Positions 17,288 to 27,337 of a DNA stretch of 64,000 nt are shown in pieces. Positions within the stretch are counted from its first letter, which is position 1, and each line of letters starts with the position of its first letter. Origin of the DNA: RHLJ01 sp040222455 (GTDB taxonomy: Bacteria; Bacteroidota; Rhodothermia; Balneolales; Balneolaceae); assembly GCA_040222455.1 (NCBI GenBank), contig JAVKDD010000003.1:62001-126000 (forward strand), in the 5' to 3' direction. The notes beneath the pieces are model-generated. The model was given only the letters and a program-made list of their open reading frames with translations. It was not told the origin of the DNA and searched no databases. The position numbers and the translations under genes are program-made.

Positions 17288-18637
17288 ATGTTTACTAAAA
17301 ATAATTTTATTGCCGCCACTACATTTATCGCACTTGCTGCAACCATTTACGCAGTAATGACATTTAATGCGGAGAATGGAACCGTAATTCAGGTTCAAAC
17401 AGTAACAGCCAGTTTAGGTGAAGTTGTTTCAACTGTTACCGCAACAGGCACCTTAGAGCCTATTAACCAAGTTGAAGTCGGAACACAAGTGTCTGGCGAA
17501 ATTGAAAAAATTTATGTGGATTACAATAGCATAGTTTCTTCAGGTCAACTTATTGCTGAATTGGATAAAACAACTCTAAAAGCAAAAGTAACGCAAGCTA
17601 AAGCAAATCTTCAAAAATCTCAGAATGAGCAAACCTACCGAGAGGCAATATTCAATCGAAAGAAAAGCCTTTATGAACAAAAATTAATTACCGATGAGGA
17701 GTATGAATTAGCAGTGTATAACTATAATTCTGCTAAAATAGATGTAACACAGAGCGAATCGGATTTAGAAGAGGCAGAAACAAATCTTGGTTACGCCGAT
17801 ATTTATTCACCTATTTCTGGTGTAGTTCTTTCTCGTGAAGTTGATGAAGGCCAGACTGTTGCTGCTAGTATGAGCACTCCAACATTATTCAATATTGCCG
17901 AAGATTTAAAGAAAATGCAGGTCGAAGCCGACGTGGACGAAGCCGATATAGGGCAGGTGATGGAGGGTCAACGTGTGTCATTTACAGTTGACTCCTACCA
18001 AGGTGAAGAGTTTGATGGTACTGTAACTCAGGTGCGTCTTAATCCAACAACCACTTCCAATGTGGTAACCTATACAGTTGTAGTAAATGCAGCGAATGAT
18101 GATCAAAAACTAAAGCCAGGCATGACCGCTACCATCACCATTTATACTCAGGAATTAACGAACGTGTTAACACTTCAAGTAAAAGCTTTAAGTTTTACTT
18201 CCGATCAAACCATCCTCGAAAATTATTACAATCAAGAAGGAATTAAATTTTCAGAAGAGATTGTGCCCAATTCTGATGGTGAGCGCCCAGAACGTGGTTC
18301 AAACAAAGAAGACCGTCCAGCTCGCCCAAGTGGTAGTTTAAGCCAAGATGGACCTCCTGCTGGAGTTCCCCCTCGAGGTGAAGGTTTTCCTGGTGAAGAT
18401 CAAGATTTAGAAAGTGCAGAAAGTAGCTTGGTTTTTGTAAAAACTGCTGAAGGCTTGATTATTCCCCGACCTGTAGAAACTGGTGCTAACGATGGCATTA
18501 ACGTTGAAATAATTAGCGGGCTAGAAGAAGGTGACGAAGTAGTATATCGCATTATTGAAACTGAAATTGTAACTGAGGATAAGGCTGATGAAGAAGCACG
18601 TAGCCCATTTATGCCAACCCCTCCAGGTAGAAAATAA
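17288..18637 (+). CDS. MacA-like periplasmic adaptor (HlyD/RND-type membrane-fusion protein)
   Basis: Periplasmic adaptor linking the inner-membrane ABC permease to TolC. An N-terminal membrane anchor (FIAATTFIALAATIYAVM) is followed by a barrel-sandwich half (GTLEPINQVEVGTQVSGEIEKIYVDYNSIV), a coiled-coil hairpin (about 95-155), the second lipoyl half (LGYADIYSPISGVVLSREVDEGQTV) and a beta-barrel. A Pro/Gly/Asp-rich insertion of about 60 residues (DGERPERGSNKEDRP and following) interrupts the C-terminal membrane-proximal domain, which is unusual for this family. Substrate unknown; peptides, lipids or macrolides are known in relatives. Confidence 0.82.
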   Translation: MFTKNNFIAATTFIALAATIYAVMTFNAENGTVIQVQTVTASLGEVVSTVTATGTLEPINQVEVGTQVSGEIEKIYVDYNSIVSSGQLIAELDKTTLKAKVTQAKANLQKSQNEQTYREAIFNRKKSLYEQKLITDEEYELAVYNYNSAKIDVTQSESDLEEAETNLGYADIYSPISGVVLSREVDEGQTVAASMSTPTLFNIAEDLKKMQVEADVDEADIGQVMEGQRVSFTVDSYQGEEFDGTVTQVRLNPTTTSNVVTYTVVVNAANDDQKLKPGMTATITIYTQELTNVLTLQVKALSFTSDQTILENYYNQEGIKFSEEIVPNSDGERPERGSNKEDRPARPSGSLSQDGPPAGVPPRGEGFPGEDQDLESAESSLVFVKTAEGLIIPRPVETGANDGINVEIISGLEEGDEVVYRIIETEIVTEDKADEEARSPFMPTPPGRK

Positions 18638-18639
18638 TT

Positions 18640-19395
18640 ATGGAAGCAAGAAGTATTATAAAACTGGAAGATTTACGTAAGCAATTCATGATGGCTGGTA
18701 GTCCTCTTCAGGTGTTAAAGGGTATTACCCTCGACATAAAAGAAGGCGAGTTTGTGACTATCATGGGAGCTAGTGGCTCAGGTAAAAGTACATTACTCAA
18801 CATTCTTGGTTGCCTTGATCAGGCAAGTTCTGGAGTGTACGAATTGGATAGGGAAATTATCAGAAATATGGGAAAAAATGAGCTTGCAGCCATACGTAAT
18901 CAAAAAATTGGGTTTGTATTTCAATCGTACAATTTGTTAGCCAGAACATCAGCTTTAGAAAATGTGGAACTTCCATTGCTATATAATAATACACTCGGCA
19001 ATAAAGAAATCCGTAGCCATGCTTTGAAATCGCTAGACATGGTAGGGTTATCTGATCGAGTTTTTCACACTCCATCTCAGCTTTCAGGAGGACAACAGCA
19101 AAGAGTAGCTATTGCTCGTTCATTAGTAAATAATCCAAGAGTAATACTAGCGGATGAGGCCACTGGAAATTTAGATACTAAAACATCCTACGAAGTAATG
19201 TCAATTTTTCAAGAATTGAATCGGCAGGGTAAAACCATAGTTTTTGTTACTCACGAGCCAGATATCGCAGCATTTAGTTCTCGTACCATCACCCTGCGCG
19301 ATGGTTTTGTAATAAAGGATGAGATAAACAACAATATACATAAGGCCCAAGAGGCACTAGAAAACTATAAAGAAGTAGAAGAGGTATTGATATGA
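18640..19395 (+). CDS. ABC transporter ATPase (MacB/LolD type)
   Basis: Nucleotide-binding subunit of the exporter. Walker A is GASGSGKST, the Q-loop lies in FVFQSYNLL, the signature is LSGGQQQRVAIARSL, Walker B is VILADEATGNLD and the switch histidine is in FVTHEPD. Of the LolD/MacB clade by sequence and context, it energises the next gene's permease. Its stop overlaps that gene's ATG by four bases (ATGA). Cytoplasmic face of the inner membrane. Confidence 0.9.
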   Translation: MEARSIIKLEDLRKQFMMAGSPLQVLKGITLDIKEGEFVTIMGASGSGKSTLLNILGCLDQASSGVYELDREIIRNMGKNELAAIRNQKIGFVFQSYNLLARTSALENVELPLLYNNTLGNKEIRSHALKSLDMVGLSDRVFHTPSQLSGGQQQRVAIARSLVNNPRVILADEATGNLDTKTSYEVMSIFQELNRQGKTIVFVTHEPDIAAFSSRTITLRDGFVIKDEINNNIHKAQEALENYKEVEEVLI

Positions 19396-20609
19396 GAGTT
19401 TCTAACCTTTTTAAAATTGCTGGGCGTGCAATTTTGTTAAATAAAACTAGAACGTTGCTAACCATGTTGGGAATTATTATTGGGGTAGGTTCAGTAATTG
19501 CTATGTTAGCGATTGGCGAAGGTTCAAAAGAAAGCATCAGGCAAGAGATTTCATCGATGGGGTCAAATATGATAAATATTCGTCCTGGAAGTGGGTTGCA
19601 GGGTGGAGTTCGTTTAGATCGTAGCTCGATGCAATCGCTGGAATTATCAGACTATGAAGCACTTCTTGAAGCAGAATATCTTACTGCCGTTTCTCCAGTA
19701 GCAAACTCGGGTGGACAAGCCATTTATTCATCCAATAACTGGCCAACTACCATATATGGGGTTTCAACCGATTATATCGACATTCGCCAAATTGAGGTGT
19801 TGGATGGAAGTATGTTTACGCAATATCACATCGATTCATTCGCCAAAGTAGCTGTTATTGGCTCAACAGTGGTTGAAAATCTTTTTCCCGATGGTGAAGA
19901 CCCCATTGGCAAAACAATTCGATTTGGTAAAACTCCATTTAAAGTAATAGGCGTACTTTCTGAAAAAGGCGAAAGCACATTCGGGCAAGATCAGGACGAT
20001 ATAATTCTTTCACCATACTCCACAATAATGAAACGGATTTTAGCGCAGGATTTTATTCAATCAATTTCAGCATCTGCAGTTTCTGAGGAATTGGCAGAGG
20101 AAGCAGTAGAAGAAGTTGAAAGTATTCTCCGCGAACAACACAATATTTCAACTGGTGAAGATGATGATTTTGAAGTTTTCTCAATGGATGAAATGATCAG
20201 TATGTTCAGTTCTACCAGCGAGATGCTTAGCTATCTTCTTGTTGCAGTTGCCAGTATCTCTCTTCTTATTGGAGGGATTGGAATTATGAATATAATGTAC
20301 GTTTCAGTTAAAGAAAGAACCCGTGAAATTGGTCTTAGATTAGCCGTTGGAGCCAAGGGTTCAATTATCCTTTTCCAATTTCTTATCGAGTCTATTTTGT
20401 TAAGTTTTACTGGAGGGGTAATTGGTATAGCTTTGGGAATTGGTGCATCTTTTGCTATTGAAGAATTTATGAATTGGCCGACCATCATCACCACGTCATC
20501 CATTATGATTTCATTTGTGGTGTGTGCCTTAACCGGTACTTTTTTTGGCTGGTACCCTGCCCGAAAAGCATCTTCTCTAGATCCTCTCGTGGCACTGCGT
20601 TACGAGTGA
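19392..20609 (+). CDS. MacB-like ABC transporter permease
   Basis: Permease of the FtsX/MacB type: TM1 at about residues 20-43 (LLTMLGIIIGVGSVIAMLAIGEG), a large periplasmic MacB_PCD domain (about 45-270), then three C-terminal helices (LLVAVASISLLIGGIGIMNIM; FLIESILLSFTGGVIGIALGIG; SFVVCALTGTFFGWYPARKA). As in MacB, TM2 carries GGIGIMNIM and the C-terminus the PARKAS motif. Ends the four-gene pump operon and is followed by a terminator. Confidence 0.88.
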   Translation: MRVSNLFKIAGRAILLNKTRTLLTMLGIIIGVGSVIAMLAIGEGSKESIRQEISSMGSNMINIRPGSGLQGGVRLDRSSMQSLELSDYEALLEAEYLTAVSPVANSGGQAIYSSNNWPTTIYGVSTDYIDIRQIEVLDGSMFTQYHIDSFAKVAVIGSTVVENLFPDGEDPIGKTIRFGKTPFKVIGVLSEKGESTFGQDQDDIILSPYSTIMKRILAQDFIQSISASAVSEELAEEAVEEVESILREQHNISTGEDDDFEVFSMDEMISMFSSTSEMLSYLLVAVASISLLIGGIGIMNIMYVSVKERTREIGLRLAVGAKGSIILFQFLIESILLSFTGGVIGIALGIGASFAIEEFMNWPTIITTSSIMISFVVCALTGTFFGWYPARKASSLDPLVALRYE

Positions 20610-20631
20610 TTTTAACCAAAACACATTTAAG

Positions 20632-20662
20632 AAGCCTCGTTTTATAGACGGGGCTTTTTTTT
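20632..20662 (+). terminator. Rho-independent terminator of the exporter operon
   Basis: Stem AAGCCTCGT / ACGGGGCTT (20632-20640, 20648-20656; one G-U pair) with a 7-base loop followed by eight T. It directly follows the permease gene. Confidence 0.85.
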
Positions 20663-20761
20663 GATTTATTATCGTAAATAGTTTAGCGTTTGAAATTCTC
20701 GCCCAAGAAGTTTTTATTTGGTGCAGTTTTAAGGTTCAAGCAACAAATCAAATAGGAACGA

Positions 20762-21502
20762 GTGTTGAATTCATTTTTTGAACCCCTTCATCCCTTTGTG
20801 AGATTTGAATCTGAGCATCTTATTCTGCTAAGCGGATTTGCTGTTTTTTGTATTTGGTTGTTTAAATACCTCTCGCCCAAAAAAGAAGGTGTACACCAAA
20901 GCATTCTTCTGGGCATTTCAGTAATCATATCACTTATTCAAATGGTTAAAATTCCGCTCGACATTTACACGGGTGTTTTTGATGTAAGCAGTTCATTGCC
21001 ATTTCATATGTGTAGTTTTCTTCCTTTTCTACTAGCCTGGATGTATTACACAAAAAGCCGAGAAGTGTGGGGAGTCATCTTTTTTTGGTCAATTCTTGGA
21101 GCAGCCCAAGCCAACTTCACTCCAGGAGTAAAATTTTCGCTCTTTTATTATGAAGCCCTTCGGTTTTGGCTCGTACACCTATTTATTATTCCATTGGCTC
21201 TATTTCCAGCTATTATTTGGAAGTGGGAGTTGAAAATAAAAGATGTTTGGCGAACACTGATCGCGTTAAATGGAACGGCATTGGCTATGTATTTCATCAA
21301 CCTCGTACTTGGAAGTAATTACATGTATGTGATCGGGAAACCACCCAACGCCTCTTTTTTCGATCTACTCCCTGAATGGCCAATATATATTCTTGTTCTT
21401 GAAGTTGTCATAGCTATTTGGTCATTAATGCTATTCGGAATTTTCAATTTCGTTAAATATGGTTCGTTACAACCTCCTGAAGCAATTACTGAAGGGAATT
21501 AA
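20762..21502 (+). CDS. TIGR02206/YwaF-family integral membrane protein
   Basis: Polytopic membrane protein of about 246 residues with seven hydrophobic segments. It resembles the TIGR02206 (YwaF) family in SSLPFHMCSFLPFLLAWMYY, VIFFWSILGAAQANFTPG and GSNYMYVIGKPPNASFFDLLPEWP. Function of the family is unknown. The start is uncertain between GTG 20762 and the adjoining TTG 20765; no ATG precedes the first conserved residues. Confidence 0.75.
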   Translation: MLNSFFEPLHPFVRFESEHLILLSGFAVFCIWLFKYLSPKKEGVHQSILLGISVIISLIQMVKIPLDIYTGVFDVSSSLPFHMCSFLPFLLAWMYYTKSREVWGVIFFWSILGAAQANFTPGVKFSLFYYEALRFWLVHLFIIPLALFPAIIWKWELKIKDVWRTLIALNGTALAMYFINLVLGSNYMYVIGKPPNASFFDLLPEWPIYILVLEVVIAIWSLMLFGIFNFVKYGSLQPPEAITEGN

Positions 21503-21578
21503 GTCATAAAAAAAGATATCCTTTAATTGAACATACCGTCTATAAGTATCCATAAATATAGGATTGCGGAAGTTCAGT

Positions 21579-22688
21579 TCAACTCAGCGCCAACATTCTT
21601 TCAAGTGATAGGATCGCATTTTTTGTAATGTCTTGCGGAACAGTAATTTGATTTACAACTTCCCCAGCTTCCAGTTTTTCTATACTCCAAAGTAAGTGTG
21701 GTAAATCAATTCGATTCATGGTTAGGCAAGGACACATAAACGGATTCAGCGAAACAATTTCTTTATCTGGGTTTTCGTCAATGATTCTATTTACCAGATT
21801 CATTTCAGTACCAACTGCCCATTTACTCCCAGCAGGAGCTGCTTCAATGGTTTTAATGATGAAGTTTGTTGAGCCTGCATAATCGGAGGCCTGAACCACC
21901 TCATAAGTACATTCTGGATGAACAATAATGTTCATATCAGGCTTAGACTTTCGAAGATTCTCGATATGCTGAACATTGAATTTCTCGTGAACGGAACAAT
22001 GTCCTTTCCATAGAATCACTTTTACATCTTCCCACTCACCTTCATACTCAAAGGATTGAGTTAATGGAGCATAAACAGCCATTTCTTCTAACTTGATACC
22101 CAAATCAAAAGCAGTGTTTCTTCCCAAATGTTGGTCGGGTAAAAATAAAATGCGTTCCTTTTGAGTGAACGCCCACTCCAGCATCTTCTTCGCATTTCCT
22201 GAAGTGACACATGCACCACCGTTTTTACCCACAAATCCTTTAATTGCTGCAGTCGAATTCACATAGGTAAGTGGCAGAATGCTATCTCCCCAAATTTCCT
22301 GCATTTTAACCCATCCCTTTTCAGTTTGTTCGATATCCGCCATATCTGCCATCGAACAACCCGCGCGTAAATCAGGTAGAATTACTTTTTGATCTGGTCC
22401 GGTAAGCATGTCGGCAGTTTCAGCCATAAAATGAACTCCACAAAATGCAATAAATTCGGCTTCGGGTAATTTAGCACAAATTTGAGCGAGTTGAAGGGAG
22501 TCGCCTCGTGCATCAGCAAATTGAATTACTTCATCTTTCTGATAATGATGTCCAGGAATAAATAATCTTGACCCAAATTTTGCTTTAATTTCACGAACTC
22601 TATTCTCCATTTCTTCAACAGAAAGCTCGCTATATCTCTTTGGTAAAGATACTTCTGATTCAATTTCTAAAATGTCTAATACATCCAT
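21579..22688 (-). CDS. nadA: Quinolinate synthase
   Basis: NadA condenses iminoaspartate with dihydroxyacetone phosphate to give quinolinate, using a [4Fe-4S] cluster. Cluster cysteines are visible in FCGVHFMAE, in GACVTSGNA and in MCPCLTMN. Substrate-site motifs include IPGHHYQKDEVIQFAD and MADMADIEQTEKGWVKM. The start ATG at 22688 (MDVLDILEIES) removes a 12-residue unlikely extension. At 369 residues the length is normal. With the nadC and cysteine desulfurase genes nearby it forms the de novo NAD block; no nadB is in this window. Confidence 0.92.
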   Translation of the reverse strand: MDVLDILEIESEVSLPKRYSELSVEEMENRVREIKAKFGSRLFIPGHHYQKDEVIQFADARGDSLQLAQICAKLPEAEFIAFCGVHFMAETADMLTGPDQKVILPDLRAGCSMADMADIEQTEKGWVKMQEIWGDSILPLTYVNSTAAIKGFVGKNGGACVTSGNAKKMLEWAFTQKERILFLPDQHLGRNTAFDLGIKLEEMAVYAPLTQSFEYEGEWEDVKVILWKGHCSVHEKFNVQHIENLRKSKPDMNIIVHPECTYEVVQASDYAGSTNFIIKTIEAAPAGSKWAVGTEMNLVNRIIDENPDKEIVSLNPFMCPCLTMNRIDLPHLLWSIEKLEAGEVVNQITVPQDITKNAILSLERMLALS

Positions 22689-22853
22689 AATGATAAATTT
22701 GCTATAAAATTTTGGAAAGACCAAAACTTCATAAGGGTTGTGATTCCTAGCCTGTCTAAGAATCTGCAGAGTTTAAAAGCTATTGCATGAACATGAAACA
22801 GTCACTAAATCAAATTCAGTAAGACAAAGAAAAGTTAATTCTTTATTTACAAA

Positions 22854-23687
22854 TTAATAATTCAAGTTAAAACTAATATCCAAAGCTTTCACCGAATGTG
22901 TTAACCAACCTAACGAAATTACATCAGCACCACAGTTTTTATAAGATGCTATATTATCAGGGGTTATTCCTCCCGATACTTCTACAATAATTTCATTCGG
23001 GACCAGCTTAATTAATTCTTGTACTTCATCTGGTGTTCTATTATCCAACATAATGATATCGGCTCCTGATTGTACTGCTTCTAACACCTGTTGCTCATTT
23101 TCCGTTTCCACTTCAATCTTCACAGTATGTCCAATATTCGACCGAACCAGATCAATTGCCTTAGCAATGGAGCCTGCTGCTTTAATGTGATTATCTTTAA
23201 TCATAACGGCATCATCTAATCGGAAACGATGGTTTTTTCCACCACCACAAGTTACTGCATATTTTTGAAGAGCACGTAAACCAGGCAAAGTTTTTCTGGT
23301 GTCGGTTATGGTGATGGAAGCATCATCTAATAAAGAAACAACTAAGTTTGTAGAAGTGGCTATCCCACTTAAATGCTGAATCAAATTCAATATTACTCGT
23401 TCACAGGAAAGCAATGATCTAACGGAACCTTCAACCTTAGCAATTACATCTCCTTTTGAAATGAAGTCTCCATCTGCCTTTAAAATCTCAACGTCAACAG
23501 AAGTCCCAAAAGAATTATATACTAGTTGAAGACAATTGAGCCCAGCAATTACTCCATTAGCTTTCGAGGTAAAGGAGCCAGCAGCACGATCATTTTCGGA
23601 AAAAATGGAATTCGAGGTTAGATCACCCATCCCTAGGTCTTCATCCAGCGCATCCGAAATTAGTTTTTTCAGAAGGATTTGATTCAT
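22854..23687 (-). CDS. nadC: Nicotinate-nucleotide diphosphorylase (carboxylating)
   Basis: NadC converts quinolinate and PRPP to nicotinate mononucleotide with release of CO2. Key signatures are the PRPP-site sequence DTRKTLPGLRALQKYAV, GGGKNHRFRLDDAVMIKDNHI and the phosphate-binding strand VSGGITPDNIASYKNCGADVISLG. 277 residues is normal for type II phosphoribosyltransferases. It lies divergent to the cysteine desulfurase gene and upstream of nadA on the same strand, with 165 bases between. Confidence 0.92.
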   Translation of the reverse strand: MNQILLKKLISDALDEDLGMGDLTSNSIFSENDRAAGSFTSKANGVIAGLNCLQLVYNSFGTSVDVEILKADGDFISKGDVIAKVEGSVRSLLSCERVILNLIQHLSGIATSTNLVVSLLDDASITITDTRKTLPGLRALQKYAVTCGGGKNHRFRLDDAVMIKDNHIKAAGSIAKAIDLVRSNIGHTVKIEVETENEQQVLEAVQSGADIIMLDNRTPDEVQELIKLVPNEIIVEVSGGITPDNIASYKNCGADVISLGWLTHSVKALDISFNLNY

Positions 23688-23766
23688 AAAGTGTTTAGGT
23701 GCGTGATTTTGGCTATTTTAAAAAGGGCTATAAAGATACATTTTTAAATTCAGAAGAGCGATATAA

Positions 23767-24915
23767 ATGATCTATCTCGATTATGCTGCGACCACCCCAA
23801 TGAGTGATAAAGCATTGGAAGTGTACGTAAATGTGGCGAAACATTATTTTGGCAATGCAAGTAGTTTACATGATACAGGTTCTTCTGCGAAGCAAATTAA
23901 AGATGCTTCTGCAAAAGCAGTGGCAAACATAATACATGCTCAGCCAAAGGATATTTATTTCACTTCAGGAGCTTCGGAATCAAATTTTTTAGCAATACAA
24001 GCACTGTTAGATGGATGTGGAAAAAAGGGTAAACATATTATCACTTCTAAGATCGAACACTCATCGGTGATAGATGTATTTAAGAAATTAGAAAGTCAGG
24101 GTTACACAGTAAGTTGGCTTGGAGTTGATGAACACGGACAAGTTGAACTTGAAGGAATTAAAAGATTAGTGCAAGATGATACCGTTCTTGTCTCTATACA
24201 GCATTTAAATTCAGAAATTGGAACTATTCAACCAATCAAAGAGATAGGGGAATTCTTGAAGTCAAAGAGGGTTCTATTTCATTCGGATGCTGTTCAAAGT
24301 TTTGGAAAAATATCGATCGATGTACAGGATTTAAATATAGATGCACTCTCAGTTTCAGCACATAAAATATATGGTCCCAAAGGAATGGGTGCGGTTTGGT
24401 TAAATCCAGAAAAAGAATGGGTTTCTTTTTTTAATGACGTTAATCAAACCAAAAAATTAAAAACAGGAACGGATAATGTGCCAGGAATGGCGGCTTTTGC
24501 TACAGCAGCAAAAGAAGCTCAGGCAGATATGGTAAATGAATATGTTCGAATAAATAGTATTTCAAAAGCATTAATAAGCGCGATTTCTGCGTTAGACTAT
24601 GAATGTGTGATTGAAGGAAATATTAAATCACGATCGCCTTACATAGTGGGTCTTCGATTCCCGGGCATGGAGGGGCAATTTTTAATGCTGGAGTGCAATC
24701 AAGCAGGACTTGCTATTTCAACAGGAAGTGCGTGCCAGGTTGGGAGCGACCGACCAAACCGAACGATGAAAGCTTTAGGAAGAACGGATGAAGAAGCTCG
24801 GGAATTTGTGAGAGTCTCTTTTGGAAAGAATGTAAAAGAAGATGATCTGAAGGAGATTATTGATAAAATAGATATTATCTTAAAACGTCATTTTAATAAG
24901 GTGAGACGTACTTAA
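23767..24915 (+). CDS. Cysteine desulfurase (NifS/IscS-like)
   Basis: PLP enzyme that takes sulfur from cysteine for Fe-S cluster or thio-cofactor assembly. The N-terminus MIYLDYAATTPM is typical. The PLP lysine is Lys200 in SVSAHKIYGPKGMGAV and the catalytic Cys323 lies in STGSACQVGSDRPN. It stands divergently next to nadC and nadA, so it could supply sulfur to the NadA cluster, like NifS-type genes beside nad genes in other bacteria; that is an inference. The length of 382 residues is normal. Confidence 0.85.
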   Translation: MIYLDYAATTPMSDKALEVYVNVAKHYFGNASSLHDTGSSAKQIKDASAKAVANIIHAQPKDIYFTSGASESNFLAIQALLDGCGKKGKHIITSKIEHSSVIDVFKKLESQGYTVSWLGVDEHGQVELEGIKRLVQDDTVLVSIQHLNSEIGTIQPIKEIGEFLKSKRVLFHSDAVQSFGKISIDVQDLNIDALSVSAHKIYGPKGMGAVWLNPEKEWVSFFNDVNQTKKLKTGTDNVPGMAAFATAAKEAQADMVNEYVRINSISKALISAISALDYECVIEGNIKSRSPYIVGLRFPGMEGQFLMLECNQAGLAISTGSACQVGSDRPNRTMKALGRTDEEAREFVRVSFGKNVKEDDLKEIIDKIDIILKRHFNKVRRT

Positions 24916-24946
24916 CCCAGTTCTCACGACTAAATTATTGCTACCC

Positions 24947-25567
24947 ATGAAAAAATTATTTTTATCACAGTTTTTAATAGGAATGCTAGCGTTTGGTTTT
25001 GCTTGTGAAAAAGCACCCGAAAACCGTTCGGCAACTACAAATTCAAGTCAAACTGCGTCAAGTATTGTTGAGCAACCTAATGCTGATGTGAAAGTTACAT
25101 TAGTAAAATACAGTGATTACCAATGCCCCGCGTGTAAATATTTTGTTCCTTTTGAACATCAGTTAAAGGAAGATTTTGGAGGCGAAATTAATATTGTAGT
25201 AAAAAATTTCCCATTAAGTATGCACCCTTATGCCCACGTTGCAGCGCGTTCTGCTGAAGCAGCTCGAAAACAAGGTAAATATCAGGAAATGCACGATATG
25301 ATTTTTGATGGACAAGAAACATGGTCGCGAGGTAATGCAGAAGCAATATTTGTAGGTTACGCGCGCTCATTAAACATGAATGTTGAACAATTTCAACAAG
25401 ACATGAATTCTGCTGATATGAATAGGATTGTTATGAACGACCGGCGCGAAGGGCGTGAATTAGGTGTGAATTCGACTCCTACTTTTTACATAAATGGAGA
25501 TCTAATTGAAGAAAATCCAGGAACCTATCCCGCTTTCAAAGCTTTGGTTGAAGAGTATATGGATTGA
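24947..25567 (+). CDS. DsbA-like thioredoxin-fold lipoprotein
   Basis: Disulfide-exchange protein anchored as a lipoprotein. The signal MKKLFLSQFLIGMLAFGFACE has a lipobox Cys20, and the active-site motif is CPAC (Cys60-Cys63) in KYSDYQCPACKYF. The cis-Pro loop (GVNSTPTFYING) is intact. The helical insertion is short, as in DsbA-like proteins of the Com1/ScsC group. It should act in periplasmic oxidative folding. ATG 24947 is chosen over an upstream in-frame TTG because it begins the signal. Confidence 0.85.
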   Translation: MKKLFLSQFLIGMLAFGFACEKAPENRSATTNSSQTASSIVEQPNADVKVTLVKYSDYQCPACKYFVPFEHQLKEDFGGEINIVVKNFPLSMHPYAHVAARSAEAARKQGKYQEMHDMIFDGQETWSRGNAEAIFVGYARSLNMNVEQFQQDMNSADMNRIVMNDRREGRELGVNSTPTFYINGDLIEENPGTYPAFKALVEEYMD

Positions 25568-25579
25568 ATTATCGTCTAA

Positions 25580-27337
25580 TCAATCTGTTCCATATAAATC
25601 TTGCCAAAGTAATTTCGCATCCTCAGAAATCTGTTTTGTTTCAATGGATTTGATTTCGATCTCTTCATTGATACATTTTAAAAGATAGGTTTTTGATTGA
25701 TCGGTATCGCCCAGATAGTAGTAAATCTCTCCTAATAATAAATGAGGAGCTAAATGAGTAGGAAACATCGATAATGCAGTAAAGGCACTTTGTTTGGCTT
25801 GTTCATATTTTTTGAGCTTAAGCAAAGCGTAAGATTCACTTAAATAGATATTCCGGTCGTTAAAGTGTTCTTTCGATTTATTGATGAAATATATTCCTCT
25901 TGTGTATTGTTCGTCAAACACATGGGCTGACCCCATTTGATACAGTAGCTCTCCTTTCTCTGGTAAGCGTTCTAAAGCATTTTCAAAATCATTAATGGCT
26001 AGCTTCCATTGTTGTTTCCGAACATGTTCTACTCCCTCTTTCCAGAAGTGATGACCAGAATACGCTTTGATTTTTGTTATCGATACAAGAATGAGATAAG
26101 CACTTACAAAAAAAGTCAGCCCATGTTTATATTTACCTGATAGAGCAATAAAATTTTTATCTACCGACCCAACCACCGCATAACCAACAATCGCAACGGG
26201 GAGAACATGAAGTGGCGAGTCGAGCAGGGAGTGAAAAACTATAGCAGAAATCATCCCTAATTTAGCTAGTTCAATCCCAGAAAAGTCTCCTCGGCTATTT
26301 CTAAACATCAGGAAAAAAGGGAGTATCCAAATTATGAGAAGTAAGACTCCTGAAACTATTCCTCCTTCAGCAAAGGATTGAAGGAACTCATTATGCGCTT
26401 GTTTGATATTCGCTGCTTTGATCTCGTTTTCAATATGGCTTTCATCTCCAAAATAGACCGCCTGATAGTTCAAGTATTCTTTAGAATAATTACCGTGACC
26501 AACTCCTAAGACCGGATTATCTTCAATCATCAACGTTGTGATCTCCCAGATCATCCATCTTCCTGATGAGGATCCCATGTCGACCCAGTACAAAAATAAT
26601 CCTGCAACCATGGTGGTCAGTGCGACTACTCCTATTAACGCTTTTTTAAGAAATACTCTTTGAGTTTTTTGATAAAACAGAATCCCCAGTACGGCAGAGC
26701 AAGCAACGAAAAGCGCAAGAAGACTTCCTCTGCTTTCAGTGAATAGTAATCCTAGAAGAGTCGTGAATGTTAACACATAAAGAAATGGATTGCGGTGTTT
26801 ATAACATAACGTTAATCCTGAAATAATACTGAGTACCATGAAAATCCCAAGCCCATTAGAAGTACCAAAGGTGCCTATGAATGGTGTTTTGATTGGAATG
26901 GAAGGATTGGGAACGTACGTAGCAAGTTGGTACACACCAACACATGTTTGGATAATACCTGAAACAAGTAGTACCCAAAGAAAAAAGGGGAAAAACTTCT
27001 TTTGATCTAGGTTTTTGCAAATGATCAAAAGACCGAGCAAAGAAACGGAGAGGTAAAATCCATCATTGCTTGGATGAAGCAACCAATCAGAGTTAGTAAG
27101 TGCAAGCCAAACAATGCGTATGGCAAATAAGATCGTCATCCATCCCAGCTCTATCTTTTTTAATGCGATTACTATCCAGAGTAAGAATGCCAATATCCCA
27201 ACAGTAAAGACCAGATTCTTTAGCGCAGTAAAAGAATGGTATGCAAATGGGTCTACCAATAGAACCACTAGCCCAAGAAATACAGTAAAGGCTACAGGAA
27301 AACTTAGAAGGGGACTCTTATTCCATTCAAGAGACAT
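25580..27337 (-). CDS. O-antigen ligase/Wzy-like membrane protein with C-terminal TPR region
   Basis: Polytopic membrane protein with about 10-11 transmembrane segments in the first 400 residues. A Wzy_C-type periplasmic loop is seen at about 270-310 (MIWEITTLMIEDNPVLGVGHGNYSKEYLN ... KQAHNEFLQSFAEGG). This VGHGNY/AHNEF signature is typical of O-antigen ligase-related proteins. The last 150 residues carry tetratricopeptide repeats (WKLAINDFENALERLPEKGELLYQMG). It may ligate or polymerise a glycan. Overlaps the upstream lipoprotein gene by one base (TAATG). Confidence 0.78.
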   Translation of the reverse strand: MSLEWNKSPLLSFPVAFTVFLGLVVLLVDPFAYHSFTALKNLVFTVGILAFLLWIVIALKKIELGWMTILFAIRIVWLALTNSDWLLHPSNDGFYLSVSLLGLLIICKNLDQKKFFPFFLWVLLVSGIIQTCVGVYQLATYVPNPSIPIKTPFIGTFGTSNGLGIFMVLSIISGLTLCYKHRNPFLYVLTFTTLLGLLFTESRGSLLALFVACSAVLGILFYQKTQRVFLKKALIGVVALTTMVAGLFLYWVDMGSSSGRWMIWEITTLMIEDNPVLGVGHGNYSKEYLNYQAVYFGDESHIENEIKAANIKQAHNEFLQSFAEGGIVSGVLLLIIWILPFFLMFRNSRGDFSGIELAKLGMISAIVFHSLLDSPLHVLPVAIVGYAVVGSVDKNFIALSGKYKHGLTFFVSAYLILVSITKIKAYSGHHFWKEGVEHVRKQQWKLAINDFENALERLPEKGELLYQMGSAHVFDEQYTRGIYFINKSKEHFNDRNIYLSESYALLKLKKYEQAKQSAFTALSMFPTHLAPHLLLGEIYYYLGDTDQSKTYLLKCINEEIEIKSIETKQISEDAKLLWQDLYGTD

